From positions 1 through 64,000 of the forward strand of contig CAWBKY010000003.1 in NCBI GenBank assembly GCA_963789555.1: a DNA stretch of 64,000 nucleotides. Direction: 5' to 3'. The position numbers were made by a program, and so were the translations under genes. This document shows positions 56,343 through 64,000 of the stretch, in pieces (within the stretch, counting starts at the first letter, position 1; each line of letters starts with the position of its first letter). Below the pieces are notes generated by a model. That model saw only the letters and a program-made list of their open reading frames with translations, was not told the origin of the DNA and ran no database searches. Source of the stretch: JACXTP01 sp963789555 (GTDB lineage: Archaea; Thermoplasmatota; Thermoplasmata; Methanomassiliicoccales; UBA472).

Positions 56343-57467
56343 CTATCCCTTCCGGTAGAACGGTGCCCGCACCACTCGCGCCGGCACGGCCTTGTCCCTG
56401 ATCATCACATCCAATAAGGTCCCCTCCTTGGCCAGGGACGGTGGCACGTAGCCCATGGCGATGCCCTTGTGCAGGCAGGGCGAGAAGGTGCCGCCTGTGA
56501 CCGTCCCCACATCCTTGCCATCGAACCCGATCCTGTAACCGTGGCGGGGGATCCCTTTTTCCAGCAGTTCCAGGCACACCAGTCTGGGGAGGTCGTCCCG
56601 TTTCTTTTGCTCGAGCAAAGCCCTCTTCCCGACGAAGTGATGCTCCCACTTCACCACCCATTCAGGCCCGGTCTGGAGCGAGCTCTGGCGCCCATCGAAG
56701 TCGGTGCCTGACAGCAGGTAGCCCATCTCCAGGCGCAGCGTGTCCCTGGCGCCCAGCCCGACCGGTACCAATCCGTCTTTCATGCCCTCCGCGAGGACGC
56801 GGTCCCAGAGCCAAACCGCTCGCTTGGAGTCTATCAACAGTTCCATGCCGTCCTCACCGGTGTAACCGGTCCTGGCGGCCATCACCTTGCCGTTCCAAAG
56901 TAATCCATCCGGGGCGGGGACGTCGGCATCGACCAGACCGAAATGGAATCGTTTGATGTTGTCGATAGGCACACGGCTGACCCGCCGCACGATGTCGATG
57001 GCCTTAGGGCCCTGAACGGCCAGGCAGGCCACCCGGTCGGAGATGTCCACCACATGGTCGGCAGGGTCGTGGGAGCGGAACCACTGCAGGACGTCCTTCA
57101 CCTTGGAGGCGTTCGGCACCAGAAGATATTCCTCCAGGTCGGTGCGGTAGACTATGGTGTCATCAATGATCATACCCTCATCATTAAGGATGTGCGAGTA
57201 GACCCCCTTGCCCACTGGGATGTCCTCGATGCTGTTCGTAATGAGCTTCTGGAGCAGTTCCTTGCTTCCTTTACCGCGCAGCACCATGTCGCCCATATGG
57301 GACACGTCGAACAGTCCAGCGGCCTTACGGACGGCCTGATGTTCCTCGTTGATGCCGCTGTAAAAGACCGGCATCTCCCAACCGGCGAACTCGATCATCC
57401 TTGCCCCGAGGGCAACATGCGAGTCGTGCAGAGGAGTCTCGAGCATCCTTTTCCCCATTTTAGCCAT
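56343..57467 (-). CDS. gcvT: aminomethyltransferase GcvT-like protein
   Basis: T-protein of the glycine cleavage system type, transferring methylene to a folate or tetrahydropterin carrier. About 374 residues: ETPLHDSHVALGARMIEFAGWEMPVFYSGINEEHQAVRKA, LFDVSHMG, GKGVYSHILNDEGMIIDDTIVYR, TGYTGEDGMELLI, and ARDTLRLEMGYLLSG. Full length and intact. Starts at MAKMGKRMLE (57467) rather than an earlier in-frame ATG. No other glycine cleavage genes (P, H) are nearby, so it could have another carrier-dependent role. Confidence 0.9.
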   Translation of the reverse strand: MAKMGKRMLETPLHDSHVALGARMIEFAGWEMPVFYSGINEEHQAVRKAAGLFDVSHMGDMVLRGKGSKELLQKLITNSIEDIPVGKGVYSHILNDEGMIIDDTIVYRTDLEEYLLVPNASKVKDVLQWFRSHDPADHVVDISDRVACLAVQGPKAIDIVRRVSRVPIDNIKRFHFGLVDADVPAPDGLLWNGKVMAARTGYTGEDGMELLIDSKRAVWLWDRVLAEGMKDGLVPVGLGARDTLRLEMGYLLSGTDFDGRQSSLQTGPEWVVKWEHHFVGKRALLEQKKRDDLPRLVCLELLEKGIPRHGYRIGFDGKDVGTVTGGTFSPCLHKGIAMGYVPPSLAKEGTLLDVMIRDKAVPARVVRAPFYRKG

Positions 57468-57499
57468 TGTTGCACGTCGTATATGCTTTTGACCATGTC

Positions 57500-58666
57500 T
57501 CAAAGGCTGAGCATGTCCTCTAGGCGTTCGCGGAGCACCTTGGCCGGTATATCTGGCAATGAGATATAGGTCGTCCTACCGCCCGAAGGGTCCCCGCTCA
57601 CCTTGGTGGTGATGAGGCCGGCGTTGGACAGCTCTTGGACGTACTCCCAGAACTGGGTATGGGCGCGGGGCTTCTCCTTGTGCTCCTCGGCGGCGATGCG
57701 GTAGGCCTTCTCCGCCTCGCCCGTGGTGACGAAGGCGTGGTCCCGCATGGCGCGGGCGATGGCCAGCAGGACGAGCTTGCGCTGGCGGTCCAGCTCCTCT
57801 ATCTTCGATTCCGTTACCACGGAGTAGGTCAAGGCCTTGGCGGCGCGGACGTGCTCGGGGACGATCCTTTCCGCCCTCTCCTCCTCCGCAAGCATCCCAG
57901 CGCGGTCCAGGAGCTCGATGGCGAACCTGGCGTCGCCGAACTCGGCGGCGATGTCGGCGATGAGCTGCACCGAGCCATCGTCTATGACGTTGTGGAACAG
58001 CGCCAGGTCTACACGGGCGGCGACGATGTCCCCCAGCTCTTCCACGGTGTAACGGTCGAAGCGGATGGCGTTGGCCCGACGGAAGGTGGACATGGCGGCG
58101 GGGTCCAGCATGTCCAGCACATATTTCTGCGAGACCAGGATCAACGAGATGGAAGGTCGGGGCGATATCTTCTCCTCATCGAATCGGGAGAGCTGGTAGA
58201 TCAGATCGGAAGCGCCTCGTTTGATGAGCACATCGGCCTCGTCCAAGACGACGACCAGGTGCATGTGCCGCTTCTCGATGTGCTTGGTGATGGAGCGCAG
58301 CATCTCCGCCGTGGAGAACCCCCGGTCGGGGTAGCGCTCGTCGAAGTGAGCGATGATGCGCTGCAGGACAGCGTTCTCGGAGCTGCGCTGCCTACAGTTC
58401 ACGATCACGAAGTCCAGGACCTTCCCTTGACCCTGGGCCTCCTTCACCAGGTCCAGACAGAAACGCTTGGTGGTGGCGGTCTTGCCGGTACCGACGTTCC
58501 CGACCAGCAGGGCGGTCTGGGACATGGAGCTCTCCACCACCGGGCGGAACAGGCTCCAAAGCCTCGCCATCTGCGCCTCGCGGTGAACCAGCTTGTCTGG
58601 AACATAATCGAAGGAGAGCTTGGCCTGGTCCTTGAATATTCGTGGCCCTGAGCCTCGGGCGGTCAA
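57500..58666 (-). CDS. second Orc1/Cdc6 paralog
   Basis: AAA+ initiator paralog, 388 residues, intact. Walker A GNVGTGKTATT (about 55-65), Walker B VVVLDEADVL, the Orc1-type sensor segment PRPSISLILVSQKY, and a C-terminal winged helix (FWEYVQELSNAGLITTKVSGDPSGGRTTYISL). Start is TTG at 58666, overlapping the NIF3-like stop (TTGA). It is more divergent from the origin-linked copy at 3788 and has no ORB-like boxes next to it. May bind a different origin or act as a regulator. Confidence 0.92.
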   Translation of the reverse strand: MTARGSGPRIFKDQAKLSFDYVPDKLVHREAQMARLWSLFRPVVESSMSQTALLVGNVGTGKTATTKRFCLDLVKEAQGQGKVLDFVIVNCRQRSSENAVLQRIIAHFDERYPDRGFSTAEMLRSITKHIEKRHMHLVVVLDEADVLIKRGASDLIYQLSRFDEEKISPRPSISLILVSQKYVLDMLDPAAMSTFRRANAIRFDRYTVEELGDIVAARVDLALFHNVIDDGSVQLIADIAAEFGDARFAIELLDRAGMLAEEERAERIVPEHVRAAKALTYSVVTESKIEELDRQRKLVLLAIARAMRDHAFVTTGEAEKAYRIAAEEHKEKPRAHTQFWEYVQELSNAGLITTKVSGDPSGGRTTYISLPDIPAKVLRERLEDMLSL

Positions 58667-59623
58667 GGTCGCCTCACCCTTATGAAGCCGGAACAGGGAA
58701 CGATATCCACGCCCAACGCCTCCACCCGGTCCGCCAGGAGGTTGACGCCGAGCGAATCGGAGGGCATGTGGCCAGAGATGACGATGTTAATATGGTTCTT
58801 CCGGGCCTCCTCGATGTGATTCTCCGGTACGTGCATGCACACGACGGTGCCGACCCCGGCCTTGGCCAGGTTCTCGTAGGCGTCCTTGGGCATGGAGGTG
58901 CCCCCGGTCATCTTGACCATGACCTTGCCGGCCCGCCGTCCCTTGTCGCCCACCAGCACCTCTGGGTAGCTGTTGTTGCGGGCGGCGCGGTCGTACTCGG
59001 GAAGTTCGAGAAGCGCGGCGAGTATGTCAGAGACCCTCTCCGGCCTCTTGTCCTCTCAGGTAATCTTCAAGGAAGCGTTGCACAAGGTTATCGGTGCAGG
59101 AATGAAGGCACATGACCGGCACGCCGAGCAGTCGGGCCGCGTCCACCGCCTGGTCGATGTTGTTCGGGGAGATGCCTCTCGCCACCTCCTTGATGCGCGG
59201 TCCGAGTATGTCCTCGGCCACGGTGATCGGGACCCCCTGGTCCTCCATCATGTACTCCATGATGTGCATGACCTCGGGGAACTGGGCCTGCGCTCGGCCG
59301 CGAGGGTGGTGGCCGATGACCGCGTCGATGCGCCTGCCCTTCTCCCGCAGACGGTCAGCGAGCAGGATCTCCGCGGGCGTGATGTCGATCCCCCAGAGCA
59401 CCCCGCCTATCTCAGTATCAGGGTCGCCATGGAGCAGACGGCTGTCATAATAGGGGTTCCACAGGGAGTCCTTGTCGAAGCGGTCCTGCTCCTTGACCTC
59501 CATGTGCTCATATCGCTCCCTGACCCGCTCCAGGTCGGCCTTTAGCTCCCCCGGTTCGCGAGGGTCGTGCTCCATGCCGAGCTGGATGGCCATGCGATAT
59601 AGCTCGCCTAGCTTGACAGCCAT
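58663..59623 (-). CDS. NIF3-like protein (frame broken near 59050)
   Basis: About 319 residues, NGG1-interacting factor 3 family (dinuclear metal protein of unknown biochemical role). AVKLGELYRMAIQLGMEHDPRE start; IDAVIGHHPRGRAQAQFPEVMHIMEYMMEDQGVPI carries the metal-binding His pair; after a break near 59050 LPEYDRAARNNSYPEVLVGDKGRRAGKVMVKMTGG and HINIVISGHMPSDSLGVN follow. A minus-strand TATA-like ATTAAATAATC lies ahead of ATG 59623. Overlaps the Orc1 start by 4 nt, suggesting co-expression. Confidence 0.85.
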
Positions 59624-59694
59624 GTCTTGTGAAAAATAGCTGTGATTATTTAATCCCTTCTTGGGCGCTTGGTGGAAGCTGCACTGTCCTGTGG

Positions 59695-59747
59695 GCAAAA
59701 TAAAAAAACGAAGAAAGGGAAAGGATTTCTTCGGGGCCATCGGCCCC
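59695..59747 (-). terminator. probable terminator after the L1-P0-P1 operon
   Basis: Minus strand: hairpin GGGGCC-GAT-GGCCCC (59733-59747), then a pyrimidine-rich tract ending in TTTTTTTATTTT (about 59696-59708), located just after the ribosomal protein P1 stop. T-rich tracts terminate archaeal transcription; the hairpin may add stability. Confidence 0.6.
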
Positions 59748-59773
59748 TGGTTTGGTTCTCGTGCTCGGTCCGT

Positions 59774-60076
59774 TCAGCCGAACAAGGCAGAGAGTCCGGC
59801 GGCAGCCTCTTCCTCAGTTACCTGGGGCTCCTCCTTCTTCTCTTCCTTCTTCGCCTCACCAGATGGGGCGGCGGCGGCAGGTGCGGCGGCAGGTGCGGCG
59901 ACCATCGCGGAGGCGATGGCCTCGTCGATGTTCACTCCGTCCAGGGACCCGGTCAAGGCTTTCACCTTGGCGGCGTCGGCCTCGACACCAGCGGACTTGA
60001 GGACACCAATGACGGCATCCTCTGTGATCGGCTTCCCAGCGGCATGAAGGACCAAGGCGCTGTATATGTACTCCAT
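59774..60076 (-). CDS. rpl12: 50S ribosomal protein P1 (L12)
   Basis: Acidic stalk protein that recruits translation factors. 100 residues: MEYIYSALVLHAAGKPITEDAV N-terminal dimerization domain, an Ala-Pro hinge (about 60-75), a charged stretch and the conserved GLSALFG tail. Complete. Last gene of L1-P0-P1. Confidence 0.96.
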   Translation of the reverse strand: MEYIYSALVLHAAGKPITEDAVIGVLKSAGVEADAAKVKALTGSLDGVNIDEAIASAMVAAPAAAPAAAAPSGEAKKEEKKEEPQVTEEEAAAGLSALFG

Positions 60077-60105
60077 TTTTCTTACCTCCTTATTTTTCAG
60101 TTATC

Positions 60106-60984
60106 CTAAATCCTCTTCACAAGGCGTTCATCGTTCAGGCCATCGCCTTTGCGGGCCAGGGCGAGCATCTGTGCGTCGGCCTTGGCCAAGAGGAACTTGA
60201 TGTTTTCGGTCGTCGGGTACGCTGCCTCCACGCTGAGGCCCATGGCCTCACGGTAGGCTTTCGCCAGCAAGGGCCTGATGGTCTGTGGCGTAACGTAGGC
60301 GATCGACATGCTCAAAGCCATAGCGTTTCTGGCGGCGTTGCCGAGCATCGTGCTGTAATAGTCAGCGGGGATGTTCAGCACGTCTCGTCCATAAAGGACC
60401 CCGTCCTCGAAGGCCGCCCTTAGGTCCAGACCGACGGTCATCGGCAGGATCTCCAGGCGCGGTAGCACCTTGGCGAGGTCCTCCGGGACCGGCTGGCCTT
60501 TGGCGACCAGGACCTTGTCCTTCTTGAAGACCACCTTGCCGCCCTCTATCCCGGCGGGAATCCCGACCTTCTGCAGCTCACCCACGATGGGGCCGGGCTT
60601 GAAGGGGGTCTCCCCCGCCTTGATGGCGATGTCCTCGGGGGCGATGTCCCCCGGTTTCGCCGGCGCGGCGCTCTTGGTGGCCTCCAGAGCCCGGAACAGC
60701 TTGAAAGGGTTCATGTTGGTGGTGATAATGGCGCACTGGCCATCCACCGATGCCCTCAAAGCCTCCAATCCGGGCCTCTCCTTGGCCGCTTCAGTCAACG
60801 CGATGTCCATTATCGTGTTCCTGGTCATGGTGACGTTGGCGGAACCGCGCAACCCCTGCCTCATCTGCTGCAGTTGGGCGGACGGGATCCCCCTTACGTT
60901 CACTATCGCGACGACGGTGTGCGAAACCATATCGGTCTTGAGGTCCTCGACGACCTCCTTCTTCCAAGCTGCGACATGTGCCAT
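60106..60984 (-). CDS. rpl10: 50S ribosomal protein P0 (L10)
   Basis: Stalk base that binds 23S rRNA and P1 dimers. 292 residues: N-terminal rRNA-binding domain (VAAWKKEVVEDLKTDMVSH, MRQGLRGSANVTMTRNTIMDIAL), the inserted domain II (AGETPFKPGPIVGELQKVGIPAGIEGGKV), and the C-terminal helical spine. It ends with LARKGDGLNDERLVKRI; the acidic Ala-rich hinge and LFG tail common in archaeal P0 are missing and are not visible in another frame after the stop. Follows L1 by 11 bp. Confidence 0.94.
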   Translation of the reverse strand: MAHVAAWKKEVVEDLKTDMVSHTVVAIVNVRGIPSAQLQQMRQGLRGSANVTMTRNTIMDIALTEAAKERPGLEALRASVDGQCAIITTNMNPFKLFRALEATKSAAPAKPGDIAPEDIAIKAGETPFKPGPIVGELQKVGIPAGIEGGKVVFKKDKVLVAKGQPVPEDLAKVLPRLEILPMTVGLDLRAAFEDGVLYGRDVLNIPADYYSTMLGNAARNAMALSMSIAYVTPQTIRPLLAKAYREAMGLSVEAAYPTTENIKFLLAKADAQMLALARKGDGLNDERLVKRI

Positions 60985-60995
60985 TTCAGCTCACC

Positions 60996-61640
60996 TCACA
61001 TCAACTTCTTGGACGGGCCCATCGTCGTCTTGACGTAGGCTGACCTTATGTTCATCGCACCCTTCTCCAGTTTCGCCGAGACACGCTTCAGTATAAGCTC
61101 TATGTTCTCGGCGATCTGCTCCGCCGTCATATCGGTCGTGCCTACCGAGGTGTGGAAGGTCATCTTGTCCTTCGTCCTTATCGACACGGTCTTGCGCAGG
61201 TTCTCGATCATCTGCTTCGGGTCTGCGCCAGGCTGGATCGGCTTTGGCATCTTCCCCCGAGGCGCCAGGACGATACCCAGGCGCTTACCGACGGTGGGCA
61301 TGAGAGGCGCCTCCGCGATGAAGAAATCCATCTCGTTGGCGATCTTCTTTGCCGTCTTCTTGTCGTCGGCGAGCGTACCGAGCTCCTCTGGCATTATGAC
61401 CTTGTCCGCAACGCTCTTGGCCTTCAGGGCAAGTTCGCCCCCGCCAATCACGCAAACTTTGATGTTGCGGCCCCTACCGTGTGGAAGGATGATGTCCTCC
61501 TGTATCCTGTTCTTAGGTACAGTGAGGTCGACTCCCCTCAGATTTATCGATAGGTCGACCGTCTCTCTAAAATTGCGTTTTGGAGATCCCTCCAAAACCT
61601 CTTTGACGGTCGCTATTGTGTTCTTCTCTACCAATGGCAT
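60996..61640 (-). CDS. rpl1: 50S ribosomal protein L1
   Basis: Mobile L1 stalk protein; in archaea often an autogenous repressor of its own operon. 214 residues: SPKRNFRETVDLSINLRGVDL, PHGRGRNIKVCVIG, APRGKMPKPIQPGADP and HTSVGTTDMTAEQIAENIELIL are typical. Complete. Preceded by a TATA box and a perfect palindrome (61682-61716). First gene of L1-P0-P1. Confidence 0.96.
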   Translation of the reverse strand: MPLVEKNTIATVKEVLEGSPKRNFRETVDLSINLRGVDLTVPKNRIQEDIILPHGRGRNIKVCVIGGGELALKAKSVADKVIMPEELGTLADDKKTAKKIANEMDFFIAEAPLMPTVGKRLGIVLAPRGKMPKPIQPGADPKQMIENLRKTVSIRTKDKMTFHTSVGTTDMTAEQIAENIELILKRVSAKLEKGAMNIRSAYVKTTMGPSKKLM

Positions 61641-61681
61641 CCCTCCTGTAGTATTTACGACCCTGAGGTCTCCTACAGAGC

Positions 61682-61716
61682 GGTGTCGCCCTTAACGGGG
61701 ACACCGTTTATAAAGG
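61682..61716 (-). promoter_or_regulatory. promoter with palindrome ahead of the L1-P0-P1 operon
   Basis: TATA CCTTTATAAAC (61706-61716, minus strand) is followed at once by GGTGTC-CCCGTTAAGGGC-GACACC (61682-61705), an inverted repeat of 9 bp with a one-base bulge. The expected start of transcription is at its far edge. Could be an operator or, if transcribed, a regulatory hairpin. Seen directly; role inferred. Confidence 0.5.
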
Positions 61717-61731
61717 TTATGCAGGGAAGGC

Positions 61732-62211
61732 TTACTGCGCCAATTTGGCGTCCCACTTGCCTTCCTTGACCTCGGCCTGGAACGCGCGCGGGTCCTTGCC
61801 CTCTATGGTTATACCACAGGAGACGGCGGTACCGGCGACCTCCAGGACGCGGGCCTTCAGGTCCGCCCCCATGAGAGAGTCCTTCTTCATGTCGGCGACC
61901 TTTATGGCCTGGTCAAGGGAGATGTCCCCTACCACGGTCTGCTTGGGCGACCCGGAGCCCTTCTCCACACCTAGCTCCTTGAAGAGCAGGGCGGAGGTGG
62001 GTGGCGTGCCGACCTTGACATCGAAGGTCTTGGTCTTTGGGTCGATGATGACCTTGACCGGGACCTTCATTCCCGCAAAGGATTTCGTCTTCTCGTTGAT
62101 CTTGGCGACGACCTGGACCACGTTGATCCCCGTCGGTCCCAGGGCCGGGCCGAGCGGCGGACCGGGGGTGGCCTTGCCGCCGTCCACTAAAACTTCGATT
62201 GTCTCTGGCAT
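61732..62211 (-). CDS. rpl11: 50S ribosomal protein L11
   Basis: Binds the GTPase-centre rRNA. 159 residues with VDGGKATPGPPLGPALGPTGINVVQVVAKINEKT and the C-terminal rRNA-binding domain (TPPTSALLFKELGVEKGSG, GTAVSCGITIEGKDPRAFQ). Complete, 4 nt after the spt5 stop and co-transcribed. Confidence 0.96.
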   Translation of the reverse strand: MPETIEVLVDGGKATPGPPLGPALGPTGINVVQVVAKINEKTKSFAGMKVPVKVIIDPKTKTFDVKVGTPPTSALLFKELGVEKGSGSPKQTVVGDISLDQAIKVADMKKDSLMGADLKARVLEVAGTAVSCGITIEGKDPRAFQAEVKEGKWDAKLAQ

Positions 62212-62215
62212 AATG

Positions 62216-63085
62216 TCACTTCTCCTTCTCGAGCACTCTCACATGGTCGCCGCGGACCGTCACCGGTATGGGGACAGTGGCCTCGAACAGCTCCACCGTG
62301 ATCTCTTCTTTGCTCTCATCGATCTTCTGTACCCTGGCCTTCTCACCCTTGAACGGCCCGGCCACAAGCTCGACCACATCGCCCTCCATGATGCCCGAGA
62401 CCAATGGCTTGGGCGTCAGGAAGTGCTCGATCTCGCCGAACTTGGTCTCGCCCTCCACCAGGCCTTTGGATTTGCGGACGCCGCGAACGGTCTCGCGCAC
62501 CAGGTCGGTGTTCATACCTTCCAGGAACACATATCCGTCCAGTTTGTCCGGGGCAAGAAGTGCGAATATGCCCTTCTCCCCTACCTTGGCCTTGCTGGCG
62601 ACACCGTCGGCGACATTGCGCTCGTGACCGATGGACGTCTTCAGCACCATGATGGACTGCTTGGCGACCGCGGAGAACTCGATGCGGTCGCAGACAGAGG
62701 CACCGCCCTCAAGGCAGGCCTCCAGGGTGATCTTCACGATGTCGTCGAAACGGGCTCCGCGAGGGGCCTCCGCCATGACCTTGAGCTCTTTGGGCTTGCT
62801 GCCCTCCATGGCGATCTTTGCCACCGGCTCCTTCAGGGAAGCACTGTCATAGAGCACTCCCGTGGTATCGGCCAGCTTCACGTCCCACTCCGGGGCGCCA
62901 GGTTCGATGATGGCGATGATCCTAAGAATGATGATCTGTTTGGAGGCGTCCCCGCTCCTCAGCTGCACGGCCCAGGTGGCCACGCTGCCAGCGGACAGGC
63001 TGCGCGGTGCGTTCTCGCCTGTCAGGGAGAGGGCCCCGGCGCGCATAGCGGGCTGGGCCGCCTTCTGTTCCTCGAATTCGTTCAT
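62216..63085 (-). CDS. spt5: transcription elongation factor Spt5 (NusG) with a long N-terminal extension
   Basis: Elongation factor pairing with Spt4 to close the RNA polymerase clamp. NGN domain at about 147-230 (SIMVLKTSIGHERNVADGVASKA, DGYVFLEGMNTDLVRETVRGVRKSKGL) and KOW domain at about 238-289 (MEGDVVELVAGPFKGEKARVQKID). The family is usually about 145-155 residues; here about 145 extra N-terminal residues are present, beta-rich (VATWAVQLRSGDASKQIIILRIIAIIEPGAPEW, then KELKVMAEAPRGARFDDIVKITLEAC). The extension is in frame, with codon use like the rest. Between secE and L11. Confidence 0.92.
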   Translation of the reverse strand: MNEFEEQKAAQPAMRAGALSLTGENAPRSLSAGSVATWAVQLRSGDASKQIIILRIIAIIEPGAPEWDVKLADTTGVLYDSASLKEPVAKIAMEGSKPKELKVMAEAPRGARFDDIVKITLEACLEGGASVCDRIEFSAVAKQSIMVLKTSIGHERNVADGVASKAKVGEKGIFALLAPDKLDGYVFLEGMNTDLVRETVRGVRKSKGLVEGETKFGEIEHFLTPKPLVSGIMEGDVVELVAGPFKGEKARVQKIDESKEEITVELFEATVPIPVTVRGDHVRVLEKEK

Positions 63086-63129
63086 GAAATTGACCCCGAA
63101 TGTGAAGAGTATCTATGGTAGGTCTCGGT

Positions 63130-63345
63130 CTACGGGCGGACCAGTTTCGCCGCCCAATATATGCCGAAGCCTAGGAGGCCTATGAGTATGACACCCAAGC
63201 CTGCGAGCATCATCGTCCTGCGGTACTCCTCGCCAGTGGGCTTACGGGACATCTTCAATACTCGCCCGTACTTGCCCTTACCGAGGCCCTTGAACCGCTC
63301 CTCGATCTTCTCCTGAATCTCCCAGGACTTATCGATGATGTCCAT
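63130..63345 (-). CDS. secE: preprotein translocase subunit SecE (Sec61 gamma)
   Basis: 71-residue single-helix clamp subunit of the SecYEG channel. Amphipathic N-terminal helix (DKSWEIQEKIEERFKGLGKGKYGRVLKMSRKPTGEEYRR) followed by one transmembrane helix (about 45-66). Complete. A minus-strand TATA (GTTTAATAAAAG, 63382-63393) precedes it. First gene of secE-spt5-rpl11. Confidence 0.93.
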   Translation of the reverse strand: MDIIDKSWEIQEKIEERFKGLGKGKYGRVLKMSRKPTGEEYRRTMMLAGLGVILIGLLGFGIYWAAKLVRP

Positions 63346-63381
63346 AGCTACGCCTTCTTGAATGCGGCCCTAATAGATACT

Positions 63382-63393
63382 CTTTTATTAAAC
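63382..63393 (-). promoter_or_regulatory. TATA box of secE-spt5-rpl11
   Basis: GTTTAATAAAAG on the minus strand, between the ftsZ stop and secE, about 37-48 nt before the ATG. Consistent with an archaeal promoter and a short leader. Confidence 0.5.
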
Positions 63394-63409
63394 TTTCTTT
63401 CGGCCGACC

Positions 63410-64000
63410 TCATTTGATGAAGTCCACGCCCATGGCCTTATGGGCTTGGCTCTCCTTGTGACCCAGCACGTATTTTGACTTCACGCCAGTCACGACCACC
63501 ATCACCCTCATCTTGTTCTCCAGGGCGGGGTCGATGGACGCCCCCCAGATGATCCTAGCGTTCGGACTGAGCTTGGATTGGATGATCTCGGCCACCTTCT
63601 CCGCCTCGGAGACGGTCATGTCCTCACCGCCGGTCACAGCGATCAAGGCGCCCGAGGCTCCGTTGATGTCGACGTCGATGAGCGGCGAATTGATGGCGCC
63701 GGTGACGGCCTCCTCCACCTTGTCCTCGTCCTCTCCCTCGCCCAGACCGATCATGGCCACGCCGGCCCCCTTCATGATGGTCTTGAGGTCGTTGAAGTCC
63801 AAGTTCACCAGGCCAGGTTTGGTGATCATCTCGGTGATGCCCTTGATGGCCCGCATCAGCACCTCGTCCGCCACCTTGAAAGCGGCGTTCAAGGAGTGCC
63901 TGGGGCATATCTCCAACAATTTCTCGTTAGGTACCACGATGACGGTGTCGGCGACGGAACGGAGGCGTTCCAGCCCCCACTCGGCGTTCTCGGAGCGAAT
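63410..64000 (-). CDS. ftsZ: cell division protein FtsZ (partial, 5' part beyond the window)
   Basis: C-terminal 196 residues of FtsZ, the tubulin-like GTPase of the division ring; the reading frame is open to the window edge, so the N-terminal GTP-binding motif lies outside. Visible: RLRSVADTVIVVPNEKLL, FKVADEVLMRAIKGITEMIT, GLVNLDFNDLKTIMKGAGVAMIGLGEGE and the C-terminal domain with GGEDMTVSEAEKVAEII and ARIIWGASIDPALENKMRVMVVVTG. Ends KAMGVDFIK. Adjacent to secE, a common arrangement in Euryarchaeota. Confidence 0.95.
   Translation of the reverse strand: MRSENAEWGLERLRSVADTVIVVPNEKLLEICPRHSLNAAFKVADEVLMRAIKGITEMITKPGLVNLDFNDLKTIMKGAGVAMIGLGEGEDEDKVEEAVTGAINSPLIDVDINGASGALIAVTGGEDMTVSEAEKVAEIIQSKLSPNARIIWGASIDPALENKMRVMVVVTGVKSKYVLGHKESQAHKAMGVDFIK

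Noticed and set aside
59624..59773. Second origin next to the Orc1 paralog
   Set aside because: No ORB-like box was seen in the short gap between the NIF3-like gene and the ribosomal operon; the gap looks like a terminator plus promoter.
61745..63121. Plus-strand open frame of 458 residues over rpl11-spt5
   Set aside because: Antisense shadow of two confidently identified genes; composition-driven open frame in GC-rich DNA.
1..64000. Insertion sequences, CRISPR arrays, prophage or integration sites
   Set aside because: No transposase, integrase, regularly spaced repeats or duplicated tRNA end was seen; gene content is almost all core chromosomal.

Overview
This window is a stretch of a GC-rich archaeal chromosome. 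A-type ATP synthase genes (aha order H-I-K-E-C-F-A-B-D), two Orc1/Cdc6 initiators, PolD small subunit, TFB, Gar1, TiaS, tRNA-splicing endonuclease, Spt5, and the SecE-Spt5-L11 / L1-P0-P1 ribosomal clusters place it in the Euryarchaeota. Gene content (corrinoid adenosyltransferase, DUF1638 protein, pilin-like surface proteins, many short-leader TATA promoters) fits a Thermoplasmata lineage such as Methanomassiliicoccales, but this is an inference and no taxonomic marker RNA is present.

Layout: 0-6.5 kb carries TiaS, an OB-fold membrane protein, HflX, a probable replication origin with two facing ORB-like boxes beside orc1/cdc6, a signal peptidase and dCMP deaminase. 6.7-15.2 kb is the complete A-type ATP synthase operon, ending in a 48-residue membrane protein at the ahaG position. 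15.2-20.8 kb holds PolD DP1, a UPF0201 protein, a TIM-barrel isomerase-like protein, a CPBP protease with zinc ribbons at both ends, a CYTH enzyme and CobO. 20.9-27 kb is a tandem pair of about 1000-residue surface proteins with type IV pilin-like N termini and FG-GAP/VCBS-like repeats. 27.5-32.9 kb is a heat-shock region (ArsR-type regulator, coiled-coil protein, Hsp20, Cdc48/VAT, second Hsp20), with a shared 23-bp palindrome in front of the regulator and of hsp20. 33-46.6 kb carries EndA, TFB/Gar1, CoA synthesis, SAH hydrolase plus a PfkB kinase, PurE, both GMP synthetase subunits and riboflavin synthesis. 46.7-57.5 kb carries PAC2, RtcA, a DUF1638/membrane protein operon, tRNA-Gly(CCC), RimI-like, AsnS, M20 peptidase and GcvT. 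57.5-64 kb carries the second Orc1, a NIF3 protein, P1-P0-L1, L11-Spt5-SecE and a partial ftsZ.

A pervasive feature is single-base frame breaks (dozens) in otherwise well conserved genes, including ATP synthase A and B, AsnS, SAH hydrolase and Cdc48. These are most simply assembly or sequencing indels, so I annotate each such gene as one CDS spanning its fragments and give the approximate break points. No insertion sequence, CRISPR array, rRNA or prophage was seen.
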